Below, one piece after another: positions 1 to 6,844 of a stretch of 34,882 nucleotides of DNA (position 1 is the first letter of the stretch; every line of letters begins with the position of its first letter). The stretch covers positions 1,663 to 36,544 of the forward strand of contig NZ_JH650789.1 of NCBI RefSeq assembly GCF_000259195.1, written 5' to 3'. Source of the DNA: Pseudomonas donghuensis (lineage in GTDB: Bacteria; Pseudomonadota; Gammaproteobacteria; Pseudomonadales; Pseudomonadaceae). Below the pieces are notes generated by a model. The model did not search any database. It saw nothing but the letters and a program-made list of their open reading frames with translations, and was not told the DNA's origin. The position numbers and the translations under genes were made by a program.

Positions 1-1565
1 CGCGGCAGCGACCAGCCCTTGTAAGGGTTGGGAGTTTCCGGGGTCTGGTCGTTGATCACCAGCAGTACCGGCAGGTCCAGTTGATGGCTGATTTGCGCCG
101 GGTGCTTGAAGCGCCGGTCAAAGAACTCTTTGACGTACACCAGGGCAATGGCCAGCAGCAGGCCGGTGAGCATGCCGAACGGCACGATCAGCAGCGGCCT
201 GGGAAACGCCGGCTCCGCAGGCTCATACGGCGCGCTGAGGATCCGCGCGTTGGACAGACCGTTGAGCAGGTCGGCCCCACGCGACTCTTCGTAGCGCTGG
301 GTGTAGGTAAAGTAGGCCTTGTGCAGGGCGTCGATCTCGGTGTCGAGCTGGCGCGCCTTGCTCTGGGTCTCTTGCAACTGGTGCACGCGGCCTTTGAAGT
401 CAGCGATGCGCTGGGTCTTCTGGGCGATCACGTTCTGCACCACGGCCAGGTCCTTTTCACGCTCCTTGATGCGGTTGGCGACGATCTTGAGGAACTGCTG
501 GCGGGTCTTGGCGATCTGTTCGCGCTGCAGCAGCATCTGCTCGCTGCCAGGCTGGAACACCGCCAGGTCGCTGACGTAGGTCAGCACCAGGGTGGTCAGC
601 TGTTCACCGAGCTGCTTGATCTCGCGGTCCTCGAACGCCACGTTGTCGACCGTGGTGGTGAAGGTGTAGGGGAAGGCGAAATCGCGCATGCCAGCGTTGC
701 CGGCCGCGGCCAGGCTGGTTTTCAGGTACTCCAGCCACTGCTGGCTTTGCAGCAGGCGGTCGCGGTACAGGTTCAGCGCCTGTTCTTCGGTGTTGATGGC
801 GTTGAGGCGGAAGGTGATTTCTTCTTTGGGGTCCGAGGAGCCGATGCTCTCGAGCATCCCCAAGCGCCTGCCTTCGAGGTTATCCATGCGCACCTGGTAC
901 TGCAGTTTCTTCTGCTCGTAGAACTGCTCGGGCAGCTCGTTGGACTGCAGGTTCTGGCGGTTGTGCAGGTAGTTGTCGAGCAGGCGGCTGACGAACAGCG
1001 TACCCAGTTTCGGATCGGGGAAGCTGTAGGTCACCGAGACCACGTTGGAGCCCGGCAGGGTTTCGATTTTCAGGTCCTCGATGGCGTCATCGGTCAGGGT
1101 GTCGAGCTCGGTGTCGCGCACCGGGTCGACTTCCAGGCCGAACAGCGAGCGTAGCGGGTTGACCACGTACTCGCGCAGCGGGTTGGTAATGATGTTGCGG
1201 ATCGGCCCGAGCACCATCCGTTGCATCAGGCTTGGCGGGACCTCGTACTTGCCCTCGGCGCGCAGCTGGCTGATGGTTTCGCGGATCAGGGTTGGCGAGC
1301 GCAGGATGTTGCTCTCGGTTTCCATGTCGGCCAGCGACGGTGGGATGAACTTGTCGGTCTCCTGGGCCAGGGCGGTGTTGGTATCGCTCTGGGACAGTTT
1401 TTTCGACTGCACGATCACTTGCGCCGTAATGTCGAAGCTCTGTTTGAGCACCAGCGGCAACAGCAAGGCGATCACTGCGAAGACCAGGAACACACGTTTG
1501 ACCAACTGGCGGTTGGCAAAGAAGATCCTGAAGAATTCATGCAGGTAGTTTTCTTTTGTATTCAT
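1..1565 (-). CDS. Wzz/GumC-type polysaccharide chain-length/co-polymerase protein, partial
   Basis: The ATG is at 1565-1563 and the frame stays open to the left edge, giving about 521 codons without a stop, so the C-terminus is missing. The N-terminus (MNTKENYLHEFFRIFFANRQ) is followed by a membrane segment near residues 27-42 (VFLVFAVIALLLPLVL). A long periplasmic part with coiled-coil-like, Gln- and Glu-rich stretches follows. A second membrane segment (LLIVPFGMLTGLLLAIALVYV) lies near residues 465-485. This two-helix layout is that of Wzz/GumC/CapA proteins, which set polymer length and couple polymerisation to export from the inner membrane. No kinase domain is visible; the ATPase part is a separate gene two positions upstream, so this is a split system. 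It starts 20 bp after the OPX lipoprotein gene and is clearly in its operon. The family is confident; polymer and exact role are inferred. Confidence 0.85.
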   Translation of the reverse strand, partial: MNTKENYLHEFFRIFFANRQLVKRVFLVFAVIALLLPLVLKQSFDITAQVIVQSKKLSQSDTNTALAQETDKFIPPSLADMETESNILRSPTLIRETISQLRAEGKYEVPPSLMQRMVLGPIRNIITNPLREYVVNPLRSLFGLEVDPVRDTELDTLTDDAIEDLKIETLPGSNVVSVTYSFPDPKLGTLFVSRLLDNYLHNRQNLQSNELPEQFYEQKKLQYQVRMDNLEGRRLGMLESIGSSDPKEEITFRLNAINTEEQALNLYRDRLLQSQQWLEYLKTSLAAAGNAGMRDFAFPYTFTTTVDNVAFEDREIKQLGEQLTTLVLTYVSDLAVFQPGSEQMLLQREQIAKTRQQFLKIVANRIKEREKDLAVVQNVIAQKTQRIADFKGRVHQLQETQSKARQLDTEIDALHKAYFTYTQRYEESRGADLLNGLSNARILSAPYEPAEPAFPRPLLIVPFGMLTGLLLAIALVYVKEFFDRRFKHPAQISHQLDLPVLLVINDQTPETPNPYKGWSLP

Positions 1566-1585
1566 GCTCGGATACCCGCCTGGGA

Positions 1586-2608
1586 TTAGTTGTTGTCGCT
1601 TTCTTTGTTGTCAACGCGATAACCGAAGCTGAAACCGACCCCCTGGAACAGCACCACGTCAGCCAGTTGCCGGGCCAGGTCGCCGGCGCTGGCGAGCTTG
1701 GTCTTGGGCACATAGAGCATGTCGTCCGGCTGCAGGTAGGCGACTTGCGCCGCGCTGGCATCCAGGGCCTCGTCGACGTTGTAGGGCACGGCCTGCACCT
1801 GGTTGCCGTTGCGGCGCATGATCACCACCGAATCGAGCCGCGCCTTGACGTTCGGGCCTCGGGCCAGGGTCAGGGCTTCGAGCACTGACACCGGGCGGCG
1901 GATCGGGTAGGCGCCGGGCTGGCCGACTTCACCCAATACGTAGATTTCGTTGACGGCGGTGGACTTGAGCATCACGTCCACGGTCATCCGCCCCGGCAGG
2001 TCGGCATAGCGCTTGTTCAGGTAGGTCTGCAGCTGGGTGACGGTCATGCCCTGCAGCGGTACCGAGCCGATTTCCGGGAAGCTGGCCTGGCCGTCGCTGC
2101 CCACGGTGATCTCGCGGCTCATGCCGGTGGCGGGGTGGCTGAGGGCGCTTTTCAGCTGCTGCTCGTTGGTCAGCGGGCTGATCACCTGCACGGTGACGTT
2201 GTCACGCCCCGGCTGGAACAGGTGCTTGTTGCGGTAGGCCTGCTGGATGGTCCGCCGCGCTTCATCCGGGGTTTGCCCGGCGATGTTCACCGAGGTGTTG
2301 GCCCGTGGCAGCTCGATGGTGCCGTCCGGCAGCACCAGCTGGTTGCCGTTGAGCGAGCTGGCCGCCGGGAACTGCAGGCCCACGGTGTCACCGGGCTGGA
2401 TGCGGTACGCCGCCGAACCGCTGGTACTGATGTGGAAGATCACATCGAGCACGTCCTGCGGGCGTAGCACCTGCTCGCTGCGCGGCAGTTCGGCATCCTG
2501 GGCGTTGGCCGGGTTGGCGGTCATGATCTGGACCGGCATCTGCCGGGTGTCTTGATTGGCGCAGCCGGCCAGGGTCAGCAGGCACAGCGCGAACGTCGTG
2601 TATTTCAT
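1586..2608 (-). CDS. Outer-membrane polysaccharide export lipoprotein (Wza/OPX family)
   Basis: This 340-residue lipoprotein begins MKYTTFALCLLTLAGC. The lipobox LAGC puts the lipidated Cys at residue 16. Residues about 48-150 look like a polysaccharide export (PES) domain (LRPQDVLDVIF, YRIQPGDTV, LPDGTIELP). A second soluble-ligand-binding beta-grasp (SLBB) section follows (IYVLGEVGQPGAYPI). In known family members these form the periplasmic rings of the octameric Wza channel. The C-terminal segment (DLARQLADVVLFQGVGFSF) could be the amphipathic helix that crosses the outer membrane. An AGGAG sequence sits about 7 nt before the ATG at 2608. It lies between the ATPase gene (22 bp upstream) and the Wzz gene (20 bp downstream), and so supplies the outer-membrane exit for the exopolysaccharide. 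Confidence 0.92.
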   Translation of the reverse strand: MKYTTFALCLLTLAGCANQDTRQMPVQIMTANPANAQDAELPRSEQVLRPQDVLDVIFHISTSGSAAYRIQPGDTVGLQFPAASSLNGNQLVLPDGTIELPRANTSVNIAGQTPDEARRTIQQAYRNKHLFQPGRDNVTVQVISPLTNEQQLKSALSHPATGMSREITVGSDGQASFPEIGSVPLQGMTVTQLQTYLNKRYADLPGRMTVDVMLKSTAVNEIYVLGEVGQPGAYPIRRPVSVLEALTLARGPNVKARLDSVVIMRRNGNQVQAVPYNVDEALDASAAQVAYLQPDDMLYVPKTKLASAGDLARQLADVVLFQGVGFSFGYRVDNKESDNN

Positions 2609-2630
2609 GTGAGGCTCCTGGGCTGCTGGC

Positions 2631-3278
2631 CTAAAGGTTGTTGTACAGCCACTTGGGCATGTAGTACTTGCGCCGGTTGAACACGCTGCCGATCAACCTG
2701 GCGCCGGCTTGGGTCAGGCGCTGGGCGGTGGCCTGGGCCACTTCCCAGCGGGTGTCTTCGGCGCACACCACCAGGATCACGCCGTCGACCAGGGTGCCGA
2801 TGATCAGGCTGTCGGCACTGGCGTAAACGGCCTCGCCGTCGATCACCACGAAGCGGTAGTGCTCACTCATGTGCTTGAGCAGCACACGCAGCAGATCGGG
2901 GTTGAGCCGCTCCTTGCCGCGCTTGTAGGTGCCGGCCGGCAGTAGGTCGAACGGCTGGTCGGACAGGCGCACGATGCAGTCCTGCATCAGCGGCGGGGTG
3001 TCCTGGTCAAACATCAGGTCGCTGAAGCCGCGCAGTTTATGCAGGGCCAGTTGCTGGCTGAGGTTGTTGCTGCTTGGGCTGCTGTCGACCAGCAACACCG
3101 GGCCGCCACTCATCAACGCCAACTGGCTGGCGAAGGCCAGGGCGCTGGTGCTGGTGCCGCTGCCGGTGTTGGCAGCGGTGAGCAGCAGGATGCGCTGGTC
3201 TTCGTCGAGCACCGTGGAGGTCAGGTTGGTTTCGCTCGGGGTGGCGATCGTCAGACTTCTTGAAGTAGAACCGTCCAT
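2631..3278 (-). CDS. CapB/CpsD-like exopolysaccharide ATPase with degenerate Walker A motif
   Basis: This 215-residue protein has the layout of the cytoplasmic BY-kinase/MinD-like ATPases that work with Wzz proteins. There is a P-loop-like stretch near residues 31-42 (TAANTGSGTSTSA), a Walker A'-like strand (GPVLLVDSSPSS), a Walker B-like strand (FVVIDGEA) and a final MinD-like segment (GVILVVCAEDTRWE). The key Lys of the P-loop (GxGK[ST]) is replaced by Thr, and the A' motif lacks the usual D-x-D pattern, so normal ATP hydrolysis or Tyr kinase activity is doubtful. Three Tyr lie at the C-terminus (YYMPKWLYNNL), a weak echo of the BY-kinase Tyr cluster. The start directly abuts the stop of the sugar transferase gene (TGA then ATG), which suggests translational coupling. 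It is probably a structural or regulatory partner of the downstream Wzz protein. Confidence 0.8.
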   Translation of the reverse strand: MDGSTSRSLTIATPSETNLTSTVLDEDQRILLLTAANTGSGTSTSALAFASQLALMSGGPVLLVDSSPSSNNLSQQLALHKLRGFSDLMFDQDTPPLMQDCIVRLSDQPFDLLPAGTYKRGKERLNPDLLRVLLKHMSEHYRFVVIDGEAVYASADSLIIGTLVDGVILVVCAEDTRWEVAQATAQRLTQAGARLIGSVFNRRKYYMPKWLYNNL

Positions 3279-4025
3279 TCAACTTGCTCCGTGGCCGCTG
3301 AAGACTTTGAAGGGAGTCTTGAGGAGGATCTTCAGATCCAGCATCAAGCTCTGTTCGTTGATGTAGCTCAGGTCCAGTTCGACTCGCTGGTCGAAGTCTA
3401 TGTCGCTGCGTCCGGAGATCTGCCACAGGCCGGTCATGCCGGGGTGGATGCTCAGGCGAGCGAGGTGGTTGTCTTTGTAGCGATAGGCGTTGAACGAGGT
3501 GGGGCGCGGGCCGACCAGGCGCATGTCACCGCGCACCACGTTGAACAGGTTGGGCAACTCGTCCAGGCTGCTGCGCCGCAGCCACTGGCCGATCGGGGTG
3601 ACGCGCGGGTCCTTGTCGATCTTGAAATCGATGGCATCGGCGCCGTGCTTGTTCAGGTGGCGCACCGAATCCTTCAGGGCTTCGGCATTGGCGACCATAG
3701 TGCGGAACTTGTACATGCCGAATGCACGGCCGCGGTAGCCGGTACGCTTCTGCACGAAGAACACCGGGCCGGGGCTGCTGAACTTGACCAGCACGGCCAG
3801 CGCCAGCAGCAACGGCGAAATCAACAGGAGGATGCACAGGGCGCCAAAACAGGCGACCACCCGGTTGGTGCGCGACAGGGTCCAGGGACGCCCGCCCGCG
3901 CGGCCGGTCATCCAGCCACGGCCTTGCATGTGAATCGCCGCGTCGATGCGCTGGCGATGCGCGGGGTCCATGCGCTTGTCTTGATACAGTGCCTGCAGTT
4001 GCGCACTTTTAGGTTGGCCTGTCAT
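3279..4025 (-). CDS. Short polyprenyl-phosphate sugar-1-phosphate transferase (exopolysaccharide initiating enzyme)
   Basis: This 248-residue enzyme of the bacterial sugar transferase family moves a sugar-1-phosphate from a UDP-sugar to undecaprenyl phosphate, the first step of repeat-unit assembly. A hydrophobic segment near residues 56-82 (CFGALCILLLISPLLLALAVLVKF) is followed by the family signature GPVFFVQKRTGYRGRAFGMY-KFRTM. Near the C-terminus come the conserved blocks RRSSLDELPNLFNVVRGDM, VGPRP and PGMTGLWQISGRSDIDFDQR. The four extra N-terminal membrane helices of long WcaJ-type enzymes are missing, so this is the short form with a polar N-terminal extension of about 50 residues. Its ATG overlaps the stop of the epimerase gene by four bases and its stop abuts the ATPase start, so it is deep in the operon. 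The sugar used cannot be read from sequence. Confidence 0.93.
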   Translation of the reverse strand: MTGQPKSAQLQALYQDKRMDPAHRQRIDAAIHMQGRGWMTGRAGGRPWTLSRTNRVVACFGALCILLLISPLLLALAVLVKFSSPGPVFFVQKRTGYRGRAFGMYKFRTMVANAEALKDSVRHLNKHGADAIDFKIDKDPRVTPIGQWLRRSSLDELPNLFNVVRGDMRLVGPRPTSFNAYRYKDNHLARLSIHPGMTGLWQISGRSDIDFDQRVELDLSYINEQSLMLDLKILLKTPFKVFSGHGAS

Positions 4026-5092
4026 ACCGCCCTCCGCTGATGCACGGGCGCCTGCCCGTTTGCCCGCGCTACGTCCTGGTCAGGTCGCGGGTAGTACTGA
4101 TGAAACCAGGCAATAAAACGCCCGAGCCCTTCATCCAGAGAAACCTGGGGGGTGAAACCGGTGACCTGCTCCAGCGTGCTGACATCGGCACAGGTGGCTA
4201 GCACATCGCCCGGTTGCAAGGGCAGCAGCTCGACCTCGGCCTTGCGCTGCAGGTGTTTTTCCAGCAGCGCCACGTAGTCGCTGAGTTCCACCGGGCGCTG
4301 GCCGCCGATATTGAACAAGCGCCATGGCGCCGGGCTGCTGGCCGGGTCCGGATGCTCGCGGTCCCAGGCCGGGTTGGCTTGTGGCGCCAGCGGGATCAGG
4401 CGCACCAGGCTTTCGACGATGTCGTCGATGTAGGTGAAGTCGCGCTGGTGCTGGCCGTAGTTGAACAGCTGGAGCGGTCGGCCCTCGGCAATCGCCCGGG
4501 CGAACTGGATCGGCGACATGTCCGGGCGGCCCCAGGGGCCGTACACGGTAAAGAAACGCAGGCCGCTGGCGGGGATGCCGAACAGGTGGCTGTAGCTGTG
4601 GGCCATGGCCTCGTTGGCCTTCTTGGTCGCGGCATACAACGACAGCGGATGGTCGACGGCATCCTCGACCCGGTACGGGATGTGTTGGTTGGCGCCGTAC
4701 ACCGAGCTCGACGAGGCATACAGCAGGTGCTGCACCGGATGGTGGCGGCAGCCTTCGAGAATGTTCAGGAAACCGCTGAGGTTGCTGTCGATGTAGGCCC
4801 TTGGGTTTTCCAGCGAGTAGCGCACACCGGCCTGGGCCGCCAGGTGAATCACCACCTCGGGTTGCTCGCTGGCGAACAGTTCGGCCATGCCGACGGTATC
4901 GTTCAGGTCAAGGCGCTGCAGGGTAAACGCGCCGGCTTCGGCTTCGACCCAGCGCACCCGCGCTTCTTTGAGCGCCGGGTCGTAGTAGTCGTTGAAGTTG
5001 TCCAGGCCGATCACTTGATGGCCATCGCGCAACAGCCGCAGGCTGCAGTGAGCACCAATGAAACCGGCGGCGCCGGTGACCAGGATCTTCAT
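4022..5092 (-). CDS. NAD-dependent epimerase, probably UDP-glucuronate 4-epimerase
   Basis: This 356-residue extended short-chain dehydrogenase has an NAD-binding GxxGxxG at residues 7-13 (GAAGFIG), the acidic dinucleotide-binding region LDNFNDYYDP, a SSSSVYG Ser block near 127-133, and the catalytic pair Tyr153/Lys157 (YAATK). The start MKILVTGAAGFIGAH plus the NDYYDPALKEAR block is what I associate with UDP-glucuronate 4-epimerases (LpsL/Cap1J type), which make UDP-galacturonate. The gene next upstream makes UDP-glucuronate, which supports that reading. UDP-glucose 4-epimerase activity cannot be excluded. The start ATG overlaps the stop of the dehydrogenase gene (ATGA) and the stop overlaps the next start, so it sits in a tightly coupled operon. 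Confidence 0.88.
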   Translation of the reverse strand: MKILVTGAAGFIGAHCSLRLLRDGHQVIGLDNFNDYYDPALKEARVRWVEAEAGAFTLQRLDLNDTVGMAELFASEQPEVVIHLAAQAGVRYSLENPRAYIDSNLSGFLNILEGCRHHPVQHLLYASSSSVYGANQHIPYRVEDAVDHPLSLYAATKKANEAMAHSYSHLFGIPASGLRFFTVYGPWGRPDMSPIQFARAIAEGRPLQLFNYGQHQRDFTYIDDIVESLVRLIPLAPQANPAWDREHPDPASSPAPWRLFNIGGQRPVELSDYVALLEKHLQRKAEVELLPLQPGDVLATCADVSTLEQVTGFTPQVSLDEGLGRFIAWFHQYYPRPDQDVARANGQAPVHQRRAV

Positions 5093-6441
5093 GGCGCCGG
5101 TACCTCGGGCTGGACCTGGCGCAGGCCGATGCCGCTGTAGCTCAGGCCGAAGGTGGCGACCTGCTCGGGGTTGTACAGGTTGCGTCCGTCAACGATCAGG
5201 CGGCTGCGCAGCTTCTTGGCCAGCAGGGCGAAGTCGACCACGCGAAAATTCTTCCACTCAGTGCAGATCACCAGGGCGTCGGCGTCTTCCAGGGTGTCGT
5301 CGCGGGTGGCGCACAGTTGCAGGTCTTTGCGGTAGCCATAGAGGCGCCGGCATTCGGCCATGGCTTCCGGGTCGAAGGCGCACACGGTAGCGCCTTCGGC
5401 CCACAGCGCTTCCATCAGGTAGCGGCTGGGCGCTTCGCGCATGTCGTCGGTGTTGGGCTTGAAGGCCAGGCCCCAGACGGCGATCGACTTTCCGGCCAGG
5501 CTGCCGGGGAAACGCTGCTTGAGCTTGGCGAAGAGGATCTGCCGTTGGGCGTCGTTGACGTCGCTGACACTCTGCAGCAAGCGCAGGGGCATACCGCTGC
5601 GTTCGGCAGTGTGCAGCAGGGCGCGCAGGTCCTTGGGGAAGCACGAGCCGCCAAAGCCGCAACCGGGGTAGATGAAGTGGTAGCCGATGCGTGGGTCGGA
5701 GCCGATGCCCTTGCGCACGGCTTCGATATCGGCGCCCAGGTGCTCGGTGAGGTTGGCCAGTTCGTTCATGAAGCTGATGCGCGTGGCGAGCATGGCGTTG
5801 GCCGCGTACTTGGTCAGCTCGGCGCTGCGGTTGTCCATGAACATGAGCTTTTCATGGTTGCGGCAGAAGGGCGCGTAGAGTTCGGCGAGCTGGTCGTGGG
5901 CCTGGTCATCGGCAGTACCGACGATGATCCGGTCCGGGCGCATGCAGTCGGCCAGCGCGCTGCCCTCTTTAAGGAACTCGGGGTTGGACACCACCCGCAC
6001 CTTGAGCGCGCCCTTGCCCAGGCGCTGCAGTTCTTCGCGGGCCAGGGCGGTGACCTTGTCGGCGGTGCCGACCGGTACGGTGGACTTGATGATCAGGGTG
6101 CGGTCGGCCTCCATCAGCCCGGCGATTTGCCGGGTCACCCCCAACACATGGGAGAGGTCGGCCGAGCCGTCTTCATCCGGCGGCGTGCCGACGGCGATGA
6201 AGATCAGTTCGGCGTGGCTGACGGCGTCACTGGCTTGCGTGCTGAACAGCAGGCGGCCTTCCTTGATGTTCTCTTCGAGCATGCTCGAGAGGCCGGGTTC
6301 GCTGATGGGCGGTACGCCTTGGCGCAGTTGATCGATCTTGTGGGTATCGACATCGACGGATAAAACCCGGTGTCCCACATCTGCAAGGGCTGCAGCTTGT
6401 ACAAGACCGACATAGCCGGTGCCAAACACACTCACGTCCAT
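5089..6441 (-). CDS. ugd: UDP-glucose 6-dehydrogenase
   Basis: This 450-residue enzyme oxidises UDP-glucose to UDP-glucuronate with two NAD+. The start MDVSVFGTGYVGLVQ gives the N-terminal Rossmann motif GxGYVG. The catalytic Cys is residue 267 in GFGGSCFPKD. A central helix (SAELTKYAANAMLATRISFMNE) and the C-terminal NAD/UDP domain (IAVWGLAFKPNTDDMREAPS) are as expected, and the length is normal. An in-frame extension of 27 residues upstream exists but was rejected: the family begins at MDVSVFG and the extension would use up promoter sequence. It is the first gene of the leftward exopolysaccharide operon and overlaps the epimerase start by four bases. Confidence 0.95.
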   Translation of the reverse strand: MDVSVFGTGYVGLVQAAALADVGHRVLSVDVDTHKIDQLRQGVPPISEPGLSSMLEENIKEGRLLFSTQASDAVSHAELIFIAVGTPPDEDGSADLSHVLGVTRQIAGLMEADRTLIIKSTVPVGTADKVTALAREELQRLGKGALKVRVVSNPEFLKEGSALADCMRPDRIIVGTADDQAHDQLAELYAPFCRNHEKLMFMDNRSAELTKYAANAMLATRISFMNELANLTEHLGADIEAVRKGIGSDPRIGYHFIYPGCGFGGSCFPKDLRALLHTAERSGMPLRLLQSVSDVNDAQRQILFAKLKQRFPGSLAGKSIAVWGLAFKPNTDDMREAPSRYLMEALWAEGATVCAFDPEAMAECRRLYGYRKDLQLCATRDDTLEDADALVICTEWKNFRVVDFALLAKKLRSRLIVDGRNLYNPEQVATFGLSYSGIGLRQVQPEVPAP

Positions 6442-6599
6442 GTCGGCGCGCCTCGTATGGAGTAAGGAGGATGAAACAGTGGTGTGATTTCGGTATAGCC
6501 CACCCGTGGAAAACTGTGTCAATCAAATGGCATGTTTCGTCGAATTTACAGTCGTCGCGATTTGGACTTTTTGCGATCAAGCTGTTCTAAATCCGAGGG

Positions 6600-6612
6600 T
6601 TAGCATTGCTAA
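6600..6612. promoter_or_regulatory. Perfect palindrome TTAGC-ATT-GCTAA, LysR-type operator candidate
   Basis: The arms TTAGC and GCTAA are perfect and separated by three bases, and the ends give the T-N11-A pattern typical of LysR-family sites. It lies 159 bp upstream of the UDP-glucose dehydrogenase start and 233 bp upstream of the sulfatase-fold gene. The same two half-sites, again with a 3-bp gap, lie at 9512-9524 beside the LysR gene start. That the LysR protein binds here is inference. Confidence 0.45.
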
Positions 6613-6723
6613 GCACTGGCCAATTGCCGCATCGCAAAACGATGAACGGTCGAAAGCCGTGATAAACAAGGTGTTCATGCATGCAGTTGCTACGCGAATG
6701 CAACGTTTTCGCGTTTTTGAATT

Positions 6724-6762
6724 GTCAGAATTGACGCTGCCAAGTTTGGTCAGAAAATTGAC
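6724..6762. promoter_or_regulatory. Tandem inverted repeats GTCAGAATTGAC and GTCAGAAAATTGAC
   Basis: Two imperfect copies of one motif lie at 6724-6735 and 6749-6762. Each has GTCA/TGAC arms around an AT-rich centre, and their centres are 26 bp apart, about two and a half helical turns. Each copy also carries a TTGAC sequence that could act as a -35 box for the rightward gene. They lie 83-121 bp before the sulfatase-fold start. The regulator is unknown. Confidence 0.35.
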
Positions 6763-6844
6763 GTTGTTCCGGTTTGCGCTTTGGGGGAGCGCTGCTAACG
6801 TGTCAATGTCCACGGCAATTTCAAGGTTTCCAGGTGAGGACGAG

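Larger units (their letters stand above)
6442..6844. promoter_or_regulatory. 403-bp divergent promoter region between the exopolysaccharide operon and the sulfatase-fold gene
   Basis: No convincing gene is present. The stretch from about 6520 to 6800 is visibly AT-richer than its surroundings, as expected for promoters. It contains a TTAGC-N3-GCTAA palindrome (6600-6612) and two GTCA/TGAC inverted repeats (6724-6735 and 6749-6762), entered separately. Possible -35/-10 elements are present on both strands but none is close enough to consensus to place with confidence. Both flanking genes must be transcribed from here. Confidence 0.6.

Noticed and set aside
6603..6622. A sigma-54-like promoter on the minus strand (GG-N10-GC in TTGGCCAGTGCTTAGCA)
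   Set aside because: Only the GG and GC pairs match; the rest departs from TGGCACG-N4-TTGCA, and no enhancer-binding regulator is encoded nearby.
6506..6844. N-terminal extension of 113 residues on the sulfatase-fold protein
   Set aside because: The segment is AT-rich, contains operator-like repeats, lacks hydrophobic or domain character, and a good ribosome site exists at 6845.
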